From Toxorhynchites rutilus septentrionalis (Eukaryota; Arthropoda; Insecta; Diptera; Culicidae), in the NCBI RefSeq assembly GCF_029784135.1, contig NC_073746.1, positions 257,958,994 through 258,022,993 on the forward strand: 64,000 bases of DNA, in the 5' to 3' direction. Below the pieces are notes generated by a model. The model saw only the letters and a list, made by a program, of their open reading frames with translations, was not told where the DNA came from and made no database searches. Below, one piece after another: positions 1 through 12,110 of the stretch (its first letter is position 1; each line of letters starts with the position of its first letter). The position numbers were made by a program, and so were the translations under genes.

Positions 1-1943
1 CAAAAAATCAGAATTCTAGCCTAGACTAAACACTTTCCTAAACGAATCTTAAGGACTAGTGAACCTTTTCACGAATTAAAACGGTGCCCCCATGAATAAT
101 AGATAACGATACAGAGTTATTGCCCATGCTTGAGGAAGTTCTCAATGAAAAACTTTATCGTTCCGAAATAGGTAGATAATGAACGGCAAAAAGAGTTTTT
201 TTTTCTGTATAATAGTGACTTCCAACACTTTTCGTTGGTTCGTCACTTTACTTCCAGTTCTGGGAGAATGTCGGGAGTTAAAATTGAACTCATGACTGCA
301 AGCGTAAAAGGTATGTATGTTACCACTACGCCAGATTGTCTCCGGGCAGGAAGAGTCAACATTATACAAAATTGGACTGGAGAACTTTACATGTAGGCTA
401 ATATGACAGTTCTCATTTTCAACCTGGGAAATTTTGACCGGGATCCCAGTATATTTACTACGGATAACTTTAATTCGAAAAGTACGAAAAGTACAAAAAG
501 TACAAAATCAGGAAAAATCAGGATCATTTAGTTAAGTGGAGACCGTGATTTGGAAGGTCGAAAAAACGTTTGTTTTTGTTTTTTGCATTTTTGGAAGCTT
601 CTGAAAAGCTTCTATACCCTCAGAAATGTTGTCCCTAAAAAGATTTTTCGATATTTGATTTCGTTGGAAAATTACAGCCAAAACTATGAGGTCACCTCAA
701 GGAATATAGTATTACTGTACTAATTTTCAAACACGTTTTTTTTCTCGAAATCAGGTTTTTCCAACTGGTGGTATCGATATCTCAGGATCTGGAACTGAAC
801 CGATTTGACTGAATTTTTTTTATCAGCATTTAAAAACAAATTATCTATACCGTTACATAGCCGTTTTTTGATCTCTCTTTTTTTTGAGCATAAAAACAGC
901 TATTTTTCATGAAACATAACTCATTTTTACAAAAAATGTCATTTTGACAATTTTCAAAAACCCCTATGTAACACTTTAGGTATCATTTAAATTTTAATTG
1001 GAATTTGTTCTGCGACAACCCGTTGCTTCAAAACCTATATCACCAACGAGATTTTCAGACAGCATTTACGCATCCAGTTTTCAACAGCGTAATAATCATT
1101 TTTCCTGCACTCGAAAAATGAAAAATACATCTTCGAAAATACCTTCAACAATTACCAAAACACCCGAACACTTCACGTTATTCCTAACATCCGCAAAAAA
1201 AATCTGGTAAATTCATTATTTTTCGATCTTCCAGACAGGGGTCCTCTCCAAAATCGAGTGTTTAATAGAATATCAGGATATCGCGCCAAAAAGTCTGGGA
1301 AATCCTGGGAAAAATCAGGATTGCTGGCATTCTTACCCATAAGGTTACACTGTCTTTAACATACTCGGTAAAAGAAAATATTTATCTTGACGACAAGATC
1401 GTCTTCACGGCACCGAGCGTCAATCCTGAAATATCATCTCAATCTGTCTGCCTAGCAGTCAACCCCGAAATTTACAATAGCAATGGTTTGCCGGAAGTTG
1501 CTCGTTTTATTTGGAAGTACCATGCGAATGATCATGTAATCTTTTGGTCTAACCTTGCATAATATTCCACTACTCGAAATGGTCTTCGGACTGAATGCAG
1601 TGTCTCTCGATACCAGTGGTATTTAAGGATAGAAACCACTCTAATGTGGCCCAACTACGTCTAATTGAATTTTTTAAACGAATATCAAAAGAAGGATCTA
1701 TTGAAACAACTTGGATATGAATAACGCGTCGAAAGAAAGAAAGAGAAGAAGAAGCTAAAAATATTCTAACATCTTATTTTTCAATTGCCATGGGTAATGT
1801 GCCGTCTAACTTTAATAAAGCTGCCAAGAAGAAAACACAAACAATTTTTTTTCATTCGCCAGCGTGGACTCAGTGGAGTGGACTTAAAATAAAATTACAG
1901 CGGAAGAAAGAAAAATAACAGTGTAGTGTCAAAAAACGAGTTA
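1..1943. other. intergenic, repeat-like, no supported gene
   Basis: AT-rich sequence with homopolymer runs and short phrases resembling decayed transposon flanks: AAAATCAGGA-type motifs recur near 510-530 and 1305-1320. A frame open from about 1344 to 1562 (start VTLSLTYSVKENIYLDD) has no ATG and matches no family I recognise. It may be a coding relic. Confidence 0.4.
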
Positions 1944-3517
1944 CAGGGTAACTTCGATATAACGAACATTTCACTTTCAAAATTGTACGTTATATCGAAG
2001 CTTAATAAAGAACTCACAAACGTAGCTTATAATATATTGGGTTGGGGAAAAAGAAATGTCGTATATTGTCAATATATGGCAACACTTAAACATATCTTGT
2101 GTTGTACTTATCGCATCGGGTCATACTATACGGCTATTTAAAGACGACAATCTGTGCTACAAGTGTCGTTTTGACAGTGTTGTGATTGTCGTTTTCAGTC
2201 TCAAGTTATAGCGTGTCAAAGATGGAGTCCACCATCTTCCGCTGAAACGGAACGAACTCGACCCATTTTTGATGGTAACTGGTGATGAAAAGTGGATCAC
2301 GTACGACAACCTAAAGCGAAAAAAGTCATGTTCGAAGCGCGGTGAGCCGGCCCAAACCATCGCCAAGCCCGGAATGAAGGCCAGGAAGGTTTTGCTGTGT
2401 GTTTGGTGGGATTGGAAGGGAATGATCAACTATGAGCTGCTCAACTATGGCCAAACCCTCAACTCGGTTCTCTACTGTGAACAGCTTTACTGTTTGAAGT
2501 AGGCGATTGACCAGAAGCGGCCACAAATGATCAATAGGAATGGTGGAATGGTTTATAAGGGGGGATAATGAAGTTGCCTTCTAAATGGCAACAAGTTTGC
2601 GAACAAAACGACGCACATTTGACTTAAATTGGATAATTTAAAGTATGTTAAACAAAGCGTCAAATTTCGATCATAAATACGACATTTCTTTTTCCCCAAC
2701 CTTATATTATTGTGTTGCTGTTTTAGTAAAGTTAATGAATAAATTCAATTAGAAAACGCAGCCAGCCTTTCTCATGATGTTTCCCTTCGTACTGTTGATA
2801 AAGCTTGATTCATTTAGAATCAGGAATCACAAAACCAGCTGTATTTCGGGATTGATTAAAGGTAAAAAACGTGTTTTAGCATCACAATACAGATAATTCA
2901 TTGTGTTTTCAGAAAAAAAAATCAAATTTTGTTTTCTTTACACGTTGGAAATGTGTAGGGGAGAGGGGGCACATTCGGACACTTTTTTTTCCTTGATTTT
3001 TATTTTTTTTTGCAAATTTAAAAAAAAATCCTGAATTCATCCTGGTTGTCATTTGGACATCAATGTATCATATGAGCGTGTTAGAGGTGTGCGTTGATGC
3101 AATTACGAATGGTGTATTCGAATTTTTGAAAATTGCCTCTTTGTCCGAATGCGTTGTACGCACGTTTTTTTCATTTCATATTAGTTACTAACTGAGGTGG
3201 TGCACTTAAATTTCTAAATCATTCACAAAGGAATTAGGGAAATACTTACAACTTCAAGCTCAAAAGTTTCGAAATGTGTATGAAAAAGGGCACTGTGTTG
3301 TTTTCGTAAGTAATTAATGACTAGGAGATGTCAAACCATATGACAACTATTGGTGGAAGGGCTGTTAACTTACTTATATTTTCAATTTGGTTCAAAAGTG
3401 TACTACCTTATTTTTACAAGCGTTGTCCGAAACTGCCCACCTTTACCCTACGTTATAAAATGTACGTTATATCGAGGGTACGTTATAACGAGTGTACGTT
3501 ATATCGAAGTTACCCTG
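1944..3517. mobile_element. pogo-like non-autonomous DNA transposon
   Basis: The two ends are perfect inverted copies over about 21 bp, starting CAGGGTAACTTCGATATAAC. Each end is flanked by TA (1942-1943 and 3518-3519), the duplication expected for Tc1/mariner/pogo elements. The core ACGTTATATCGA recurs just inside both ends (about 1987-1998, 3463-3475 and 3494-3507), like subterminal transposase binding sites. No transposase frame survives between them. A deleted mariner copy lies inside (2037-2704), so this element is the older of the two. The pogo assignment rests on the terminal style and TA duplication only. Confidence 0.75.
2037..2704 (+). mobile_element. deleted mariner copy 1, nested in the pogo-like element
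   Basis: Ends are inverted copies of TTGGGGAAAAAGAAATGTCG, flanked by TA-rich sequence. The same termini bound the copy at 42410-43575. The 5' UTR-like segment and the first transposase codons (about 2221) are present. The frame then jumps to the middle of the transposase, around VTGDEKWITYDN, which carries the first catalytic Asp. It runs through KVLLCVWWDWKG to a stop near 2500 and loses the second and third catalytic Asp to another deletion near 2545. It is dead by itself but could be mobilised in trans because both termini remain. Confidence 0.88.
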
Positions 3518-6060
3518 TATATAGTTTCAATTTGGTTGGTAGAAATAATCAGGTTTAATGCATTGCTAAAAACCTAATATTAACCCGTATAAAATACAAA
3601 CATTCAAGTTTTTTTTCTTTTCAATGTTACTAAATTCCACCAACTGAAATGTTATACAATTTCAAATGCTATCATCTTTTAAATGGAAGCAACAAAATCG
3701 CTAAAAGTAGCATTCTTTTTAAATCAGAGGCAATATAAGGTTGAACTCAAGAAAAGTTCAATAACTCTGTCATAGTTTAGATTTGACCACATGCATACAA
3801 CGATATTTTTTTCATCAAATATAACACCCAATCACTTCTGAAACATTTGCACTGAGTAACCTAAAACTCTGTATTGCATACGGACCCCTCCGGCAAGTCC
3901 TAGTAGAAACCTTCAAACAGAAAGGCTTTATACAACTATCAAAAGCTCCTTCATTCAGCCCACAATGAGAAGCCCCCTATCGCAATTAATATAACAGAAG
4001 AAAATAGCATGCTGCAAATGGTCGGACATCCCGTACCCCACAGAAAAAGAGATGATCCGACCACGCTGACGAGTGGGGGGAAGTGCGATCGTAATCGTAA
4101 AAAATGACAGCCGTCTTGTCATTATTTCCGAAATATAACAAAACAAGAGCAAAAACCATCATCGCTATACACCTCACAGTGTAGAGGGCTGAACGTTCAA
4201 AAGTAGGATGGAATATAAATAAATAACGAGGTGAAATAATAATAAAAAGTGACAGCCCCAGCCGATTGGAAACAAACTGCGGGCGTATTTCGTTCAGGGA
4301 AAAAAACCGCGAGCGCTGTTGCCGAGTGTTCATATCTCTTAGATTTCGTCAGCATCTCATCTACTGATATTTTCAAACATCATAAAGACTTTCATGTTTA
4401 CATCAGCAGAAAAATTGAACATAAATGTGTAACTTAGTTGCGGATCCTGGATCATGGGTTTCTTTATCTAGAATCTCCAAATGCCGTGCATGTTGAAAGC
4501 GATAGAGTGACGGTAGAAGAATGCTGCCAGTTTATACCGAATTAATCCTCTTTTCTGATGCATATAAAGCGTCGCCATGTGATGCGTGGTATTTTGTATG
4601 TTTTAGTTCATACCAAATGCACTGTTGCCAACATTGTGCTACCCCCCACGGTTTCGGCTGTGTGCTTCGAATGGGGTGCTCAAACATGGCAACATTGGGT
4701 AGTACCGACGATGAAACGGAATTTTCTCGAACAGTCACGTACATTATTTAAGTACGCCATTTATGGCTTCCTGTCCGGGTATTGTGAACCGTCGAGTAAA
4801 AGAGAATTGGTAATAAAACTCAAAAGCTGTGGGATATCTCGCTGTCATGAAAGTCCGCCTAACGTCGTGAAACCTGTTTTATTGCAGGTCATGAAAATTT
4901 CATACCGCAGCCAGTTGGAGTCCAAACGACAGTTTATGGCATACTTCTACCAACCATATATACGTCTTTTGGAAGAATAATATTCGTGCAGCTAATGTTG
5001 TTTAATGAATGCGAGAGAAAATTGCAATTCATTTAGAAAAAAAAAACGAATGGTTCATTCGGTTTACCGGCAATGGCTCAGTAAGTATCTTTCAATAGCA
5101 ATTTCCCGGGCACCCTATTCAATTTTGTTGATGTTCCAATTTTCCAAGACCGAACCGTCGGAGGGTATCCGCGCGTCATGCTGTGCGCAAAGTGAGCACG
5201 AAACGACGAAAGCTATTCAAGAATAAAGCATGCACAAAACGAATAATGCGAAAAGCATTCAGCATAGAAACGAAGGAAAAGGCATGGAACGCTCGTTTGA
5301 GCTGTACATCCGTCCGGCCGGCTACGTCCGTACCGTATATCCACTTTCGGTTAATCACCATCAATAGAAACCAACTGTGGTAGTTAGCATCGGCAGTCCA
5401 TGACGACCGACGTGTGCACTGTTGCCGTATTTAGTTTTCCCCCCTTCTTGCCCGAGTATTACGAGCGTGTTGTATTCAGTATCTGTGTTTTTTGAGATCC
5501 GACCGATTCGGAAACTTGAAGGTTGTCAGATTAAAATTGTGTTAAATACGCGTAGGAACGCAAAGTCACTATCCTGAAACGATTCACGACAGTGAATGCA
5601 ACACTGCGTTGCCGTTTTTTGCCGTGCTCAATGTGATCGATCAACCGCTTTGCTGATTACGCTGATTGGTTTTTCGTATTATTAATACAAATGTTTTTGG
5701 GCATTGTTTTGGTTTTTACCTATTCATCATTCTTTTGAGACCACTGCACAGCAACACATACCCACATGGCTATAAATGGTTGTTGATTGGTTTTGTTTTC
5801 AACCAAGAATCAAATAAACCATCTCCATCATCCCTTCAATTCCCTTCCTCGAACCCAAAATGATTGCCTTGCTCTTGATTGTATTCCGTTTATGCTTGTC
5901 AACTATTTGTTATTCATTCGAACTGCACAAAAGCGCAAGAGAAAAGCTTGATATGATGATGGGGTGGAGAATTGCGGTTTGATGAAGTTTCGTATTTCAC
6001 ACCTTTTGAAAATTTTAATATTCACGGTATTTTCGATATATTTAATTGTTAGAAACTATT
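3518..6060. other. intergenic, no supported gene
   Basis: Open frames here, such as 4558-4980 on the plus strand (140 codons) and 3986-4333 on the minus strand, lack recognisable domains. A 21-base stretch at 4776-4796 recurs exactly at 6378-6398 inside a mariner relic. An initiator-like TTCAGTAT lies near 5476 in GC-richer sequence, but no coding exon can be tied to it. Confidence 0.35.
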
Positions 6061-7750
6061 AGGTGTACCGGTAAGTTTCTTCGTTATTACAACAGTAACT
6101 TCAAGTAATTTGGCGTAACTTGATTATTCCAGTGAAACAAATTTCCAGACATTCGTTGGAAAGCTACTGTCGTTGGAGCGAACGTGTCAGACGTGGTTTG
6201 TACGGTTTAAAAGTGGTAATTTGGTGTGGTTGGTTTAATTTTGAAGACGAAGAACGTTCCGGACCGCCAAAAAAGATTGAAGATGAAGAATTGGAGGCTT
6301 TACTCGATCAAGATCCGTCACAAATGCAACAAGAACTTGCATATACACTTGGAGTAGTTCAGCAAACCATACCCGATCGGGTATTGTGAACCGTCGAGCC
6401 GGAAGATAGGACACTGGGTGCCGTATGAATTGAAGCCACGAGACGTCGAACGCCGTTTTTTCACGTGCGAATAACTGCTCAACGACATAAAAGAAAAGAT
6501 TTTTTTTGTATCGAATTGTTACTGGCGATGAAAAGTGGGTCTATTATGATGATCCTAAACGTCGGGCAACGTATGGATACCTCGGGGTCTTCGTAGCCTA
6601 ATTGGTTGCGTGTCCGCTACTAAGCGAACAATCATGAGCTTATAACTCAGGGCCCTCAACTGACCATCTTTGTGTGTTATTCTAGCTACTTCGTCCATGC
6701 ATCAATCATCATGTGATGGTAATCCCAGCTTCTCACTCCACATACGATCGATCTGCTGCATCGGTAATTGATGCTATTTATAAACACAACAATGGAAGCC
6801 TTATATCAACAGTCCCGCTGTGTCGAACTGTGAACATACGAACAATAGAAATGTTCTCACGCCGAAAAATGCGACATGTGTTGTGTATCGATAAAATAGG
6901 AATGAATACTCTTACGCCTAAATGGCTAATGTGTAATAGATGAAAATGTGTATCGATGAGATAGGAATACATTTACGCCTATATGACAGTAGCCAGTAAT
7001 ATACAACATGAAAAAAATGTACACGATAAATTCGACTCTGTTACAAGCTGAATTGCTAGATGAGCCTAGTAATCAAAATAAACAGATGGGATAAAAAAAT
7101 GGATAGCCAGCCCGGCCATGCATCAACATCGACGGCCGCGCGGAATATTCACGATCAGAAGGTTATGCTGTCTATTTGGTTGGACCATCTGGGTGTGGTG
7201 TACTATGAGCTGCTAAAACCAAATGAAACCATTACGGGGGACCTCTACCGACGACAATTGATACGTTTGAGCCGTGCACTGAAGGAAAAACGACCACAAT
7301 ACGAACAAAGACACGATAAAGTTATTTTGCAGCACGACAATGCTCGACCGCATTGCGCGAAACCGATCAAAACATACTTGGTAACGCTGAAATGGGAGGT
7401 TCTATCCCACCCGCCGTATTCTCCAGACATTTCTCCGTCCGATTACTACCTTTTTCGATCGATGCAACATGGTCTGGTTGACCAGCACTTCTCCAATTTT
7501 GATGAAGTCAAAAATTAGATCGACTCGTGGTTAGCCGAAAAACCGGCCGATTATTTCCGCAAATGGATCCATGAATTGCCAGAACGATGGGAAAAAATTG
7601 TGAAAAAAAAATTTCGTGGACATTGGAAAAACATTAACAAAGATGTGTTGCATATATTTCGAAAACTTTTAGATATTTATGGACGAAAAAACGCAAGGTT
7701 TATTTTTCAATTGAAACAACCGATATTAATTGTATTCGTGATGATTTTGG
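6061..7750 (+). pseudogene. Mos/mauritiana-type mariner transposase relic, split by a SINE
   Basis: The left end, AGGTGTACCGGTAAGTTTC, resembles mauritiana-type mariner termini. Transposase pieces in order are the second helix-turn-helix region (about 6240-6370, RSGPPKKIEDEELEALLDQD), a frame-shifted linker with a PYELKPRDVER-like stretch, and the first-Asp region (VTGDEKW-like, about 6520-6575). A SINE insertion follows. The frame resumes at about 7106 with SIWLDHLGVVYYELLKPN, HDNARPH and SPDISPSDYY. The second and third acidic residues are spaced DD34D. The C-terminal WEKIV region follows at 7580-7615 after an in-frame stop at 7516. Stops and frameshifts make it inactive. The right terminus was not located precisely. 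Confidence 0.85.
6580..7098 (+). mobile_element. tRNA-derived SINE, copy 1
   Basis: A SINE of about 519 bp with a tRNA-like head: an A-box-like TAGCCTAATTGG about 16 bp in, then a B-box-like segment around GAGCTTATAACTC. It shares its body over its full length with the copy at 8759-9291. The 3' part has a GACTC...GAGCC pair followed by an A-rich tail. It is flanked by a 7-bp duplication ATGGATA (6573-6579 and 7099-7105) and interrupts a mariner transposase, so it is younger than that relic. I do not know a family name for it. Confidence 0.85.
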
Positions 7751-7892
7751 TACGAACAAAAATGCTAAATACTAAAATATGATCTACGGGAAGATATTAG
7801 CCGTGTATAGAATTAAGCTGAAAAATGAAAACTTTAGCATCCAAGGGTCACCATAAATCCATTTCTACCTGTGATTGATTTTTTTTATAACT

Positions 7893-8535
7893 GTACACTA
7901 GAGTGCCAATGGATGGATGGGAAAAAATGGCTTTCGAATTTTCAAAGTGAACTTGATTAAAAATGTTGATTTCCACGAAAAACTACCATATGCAAAAGAT
8001 CAACTCAATCGGACCTCATTTACTAGTGTCGCACAGCCGTCAAAGTTTGAGTTTTTTGAAAACCGAAAAATCACCCAAGGGGGGAGGAGTAAAGGAAATC
8101 GGGGTTTTCGATTTTTTTTTATGCTACATGTCTTCAAATTGCATGAAACGTCGAGATCTAGTGTCATATCGAAAAATTTTTTTGGCAAAAATCGACGCTC
8201 TGGGACTTTTTCGACTTTTCCGGAATACGAGTCAAAACGTATGGTTTAAGGTGCCAATGAAAATAGTCACATCGAACTTTCATACGGGACTTCCTGCGAA
8301 ATGTTGATTTGCACGATAAAATACCCTTTGCATAATATTAGCTCATTCGGACTTCATTTACTACTGTTGCAGATGTCAAGAAGAAGTTTTTTTGAAAATC
8401 GAAAAAGTAAATAAGGAGTAAAAAAAAACGGGGTTTCCAAAAAAAAAGGTTTTTGATGCCAAATGTCTTAGAATTGCATGAAATGTCGAGATTTACTGCT
8501 ATCTTGAAACAAAAAAAAAATTGTCAAAAATCGTT
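7893..8535 (+). repeat. dispersed repeat family A, about 1.8 tandem units of roughly 350 bp
   Basis: Starts at ACTAGAGTGCCAATGG. A second unit begins near 8249 with GGTGCCAATGAAAATAGTCA. Both units share phrases such as GTTGATTT.CACGA.AAA.TACC, TCATTTACTA and TGCATGAAACGTCGAGAT. Related copies lie at 15260-15672 (opposite strand) and 16685-17165. The CATTGGCACCCTAG end of the opposite copy suggests a Tc1-like terminus, so this may be the interior of a non-autonomous DNA element. Open frames inside it are not conserved between units and look fortuitous. Confidence 0.65.
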
Positions 8536-8758
8536 TCTTAATAACATTTATAAAATCTGATAATAGCATAGTATAGCAACTGACAAATATCGTAGTATAA
8601 CGTCATCATTATTTTTTTAATTTGTCAGTTAGTCTGTTCTCACTTAACGCCGATCATATGTTGAAGTAAATAGTACGGGAATGGATAAATCTTGTTAATT
8701 TTCTGACAAAAAAGAAAAATCAAAACTTGTACAATTCAGTAAAACAATATAGCAGATA

Positions 8759-9291
8759 GGGGTCTTCGTAGCCTAATTGGTTGCGTGTCCGCTACTAAGC
8801 GAACGATCATGAGCTCATAACTCAGGGCCCCTCAACTGACCATCTTAGTGTGTTATTCTAGCTACTATGTCCAGGCAACAATCATCATGTGAGGGTAATC
8901 CCAGTCCCTTACCACTCACATTTTCGGTCTGCTGCATCGGTAATTGGCACTATTAATAACGCAACAAAGGAAGCCTCATATCAACAGTCCCGCTGTGAAC
9001 AGCCCAACTGTGAACATTCGAACAATAGCAATATTCTTACGCCGGAAAAAGGCGACATGTGTTGTGCATCGATAGAATAGGAATTCTCTTGTGCCTAAAC
9101 GGCTACTGTGTTATAGATAAAACAAATGTTTATCGATAGATAGCGATACTCTTACGCCTCAAAATGGTAACAGGGTAATAAACAACAAAAGTTATCTTAA
9201 GATAAAGAATGTACACGAATGAATTCGGCTCTGTTACAGCTGAATTGCTAAATGAGCCTAATAAAATAAAACTGTTGGGATAAAAAAAAAT
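8759..9291 (+). mobile_element. tRNA-derived SINE, copy 2
   Basis: A second copy of the SINE at 6580-7098, about 533 bp, beginning GGGGTCTTCGTAGCC and ending in an A-rich tail. The flanks share GCAGAT (8752-8757 and 9295-9300), a probable short target duplication. The 3' segment GAATTCGGCTC...GAGCCT...AAAATAAA closely matches the 3' end of the I-clade LINE near 59081-59142. The tRNA-like promoter boxes in the first 70 bp imply Pol III transcription. Confidence 0.85.
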
Positions 9292-11290
9292 ATGGCAGAT
9301 TACTTAAAAAAATGGGAAATCCAATTACCACTCATGTGGAACCACCCTCGAACGCCAATTCCGAGAACTAAAAACAAAATGGCCAATAACAATTTACGAT
9401 TACCGCGACTCGTATTCAATGCAGAGGCGTTGTTACAAAAAAGGAGTGAAAGAGCGAATATGATCGAGGAAAAAAGACGGAAACAGCCATGCCCCCATGT
9501 TGCCGCTGTGTACGACAGCGACCGCGGCTTGCAGATGAAATAGTAATTTATATAATCGTACCGTCACGACTCAGATCGCGTGACTGATCACCGCAATCAT
9601 TCATTAGCAACAGCATATCGAAAAGAGGGAATGTCGAACTAAGCTTCTGCTCCGTTGCCATGTTTGCTCGCGAGACAGTCAAGTGATGGCTTGAACCTTG
9701 AACCAGATCGTCAAGAGGTTTTGTTCGTCTTCTCTTGTGCTGCCTTCGGCACGCTTTTCCCGCTGGGGTGGTGAAGAGACAACGTACGCCGAAAACTAGG
9801 CTTGTAAAACTGTCCTCTATTACAGAAAATTTCCTTTTATGTTGACGGATTTGATCATCCGCGAGCACACGACTAATTGCTACTCCCTGGTACTGTTTTT
9901 TGATGACATCCGTTTCTGTAGGTTCGTAAAGACATTCATTAGGGAAACAAAAAAAACTTTACTTCAAGACTGAAATGAAATGCAGAATTTTACTTTCTTG
10001 TTATTTATAGAACATATCACTCAAGCCGAAGAATAAATATGCTACGGGCACATTTCAGCTACTATTAAACATAATTTGCATAAATTTGGCGTAGAACCAT
10101 TCCGGTGGGAATGAATGAAATATATTAGGTTTAATAACTAGTCAGGTATTTTTCATATTTTCAAAACGTGTCAACGCAACATTGGTATGTAACAATTGGT
10201 TAAACTTTCATTTCACAAATTTTCATTTCACATGTCGAGAAACCCATCGAGTAGACAGACCACACCGCTTACGCTTATTCACAGTGTATGTGCTTATTTC
10301 GTTCGGATTAATCCTCTTCCGTACACCAATCTAGTTTTTTCTTTCTCTATGTAGTAAGAGAAACGAATATACGGGGTTTGAATGGCATGCTCTTGACACA
10401 TGTCACGAAAGTCGAGACAGCAGTGTCAGGTTACTACTACTGACAGGGAGTGGAAATTCCGAGATTTTGAAGCCAAATAACTCGCGTTACTTGTATTTCA
10501 TTTTAACATGAAACTTCAAATGAAGATGAAATTTCGCTGTATGATTCATGGTACACTTGGATGGCAGTAGCGACCAGTTTGAGAGGGAAAATATTAGGAA
10601 AGCCGATTTAAATACAAAAAAGAAGCATAATGGAACATCGATTTCATTCATGGTATACTACATAATAACCTAATTTTCCAGTTTTTGCTTCACAAATTAA
10701 ATGTAGTTACTTATTAAGCTTCCATTCATCAATCGCAAGATTTAATTTACATTTTCTTCATTATAAACTTATGATAAAATTTAAATATATATTCTTCGTT
10801 ATAAACTTATGTACCTAGAAAATGTTGATACGAAACTTAAATGCAAAAGTTTATAGATTTACGCCATCTTTAAACGCTATTAAGCCCTGATCACAAATAG
10901 TATGTTAGACGTTCGGATATATGCAGTGTTCTTCTCCAGAAGAAGTTATGGTCTTTTCTCACCGCGACATGGCGTGTCGCATACGTAACTTAGAGCTCTT
11001 GTCATTGTTTTCATTCGAACATATATTTCAAAATTTCATACAAAAATCCATCTCCCGAAAATCTCTCAAATAACTAACATTTTACCTCAACATTATTATT
11101 AGTATTATCAGTTTTTTATTTTCAAATGGTTCAAAATTTTCGCTATGAATGGTCACAGCAATCATTATCAAAGCATCATCAAGAAACAACACTATCGAAA
11201 AACATGCTTGCTTGCTTGTTTGGTGGTTTTAAAGAGGCTTTGAACTTTGTCGCTCATTCGCCTTTAATATTAAAAATCTATATACATACC
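9292..11290. other. intergenic, no supported gene
   Basis: Two GC-richer frames occur (9292-9543 plus, 9548-9868 minus) with basic composition and no recognisable domain. Their back-to-back arrangement directly after a SINE tail gives no clear promoter or splice sites. The rest is AT-rich, without repeats I can define. Confidence 0.3.
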
Positions 11291-11386
11291 TTTTTTTGTG
11301 CGGGAGATAGGGACCGCACAAAAAAGTCGCATAAAAAAATCGCGCAAAACTTCACCAGCAGCTTCAAAAAATCGTGTTGCGTGGTT

Positions 11387-12110
11387 GCCATACAAATGAA
11401 ACGCAAATTTCTACATTACTCGAAAATTAATAAAGCAAATGCAACCAAATTCACATGTGCAATAAATGTTTCTATGGTGGTTAGACACTCCACCCCCCTC
11501 TTTAAGGGGGGGCTGCCATACAAATGAAACACAAATTTCTGCATTACTCGAGAATTAATCAAGCAAACGAAACCAAATTTGGCATGTGAAGGTTTTAGGA
11601 TGCAATAAATGTTTTTACGGTGGTTAGATACTCCTCCCCCCTCTCTTAGGGGGTCTGCCATACAAATGAATGACAAATATCTGCATAACTCGAAAACTAA
11701 TCAAGAAAATGCCAAATTTTGCATGCAAGGTTTTAGGGGACACAAAACGTTTCTATGGTGAGTAGACACTCCTCCCGTTCCTCTGAGTGGGGAGGGGGGC
11801 TGTCACACAAATGAAGCATACATTTCCGCATAATTCAAGAACTAATCAAGCAAACGGAACTAAATTTGGCATGTGGAGGTCCTATGGGGAAGAAACATTT
11901 CTAAGGTGATTCGACACTTCTCCCCCCTCTCTTAGGATGATGGGCTGTCATACAAATGAAAAACAAATTTCTGCATATCTCGAAAACCAATCAAACAAAT
12001 GGAGCCAAATTTGGCATGTGCAGACCTTAGGGGCACGAAACGTTTCTATGGTGAATAGACACTCCTCCCCCCTCTCTAGGGTGAGAAGAAGAGAGGGGTC
12101 TATAGTTATT
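11387..12110 (+). repeat. tandem array of five units of about 145 bp
   Basis: Units begin at about 11387, 11515, 11657, 11802 and 11947, each with GYCAYACAAATGAA. Each carries an ATTTCTGCATAACTCGA-like phrase, a CCAAATTTGGCATGTG-like phrase, GGTGAATAGACACTCCTC and a C-rich/G-rich terminal pair. Divergence between units is moderate and the first unit is shorter (128 bp). No coding frame is shared by all units. Immediately upstream (11295-11345) lies a GCACAAAAAAGTCGCATAAA-type cluster that recurs elsewhere in the window. Confidence 0.9.

Noticed and set aside
3986..4333. Minus-strand 115-codon gene
   Set aside because: Hydrophobic composition from AT-rich DNA, overlapping frames, and no domain or regulatory context.
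5470..5660. Core promoter with initiator TTCAGTAT
   Set aside because: Single short motif without a downstream element or linked coding exon.
9548..9868. Minus-strand 106-codon gene
   Set aside because: Basic, low-similarity frame without domain, splice or poly(A) support.
11126..11527. 133-codon ORF
   Set aside because: Runs through the first tandem repeat unit and is not conserved in the other units.
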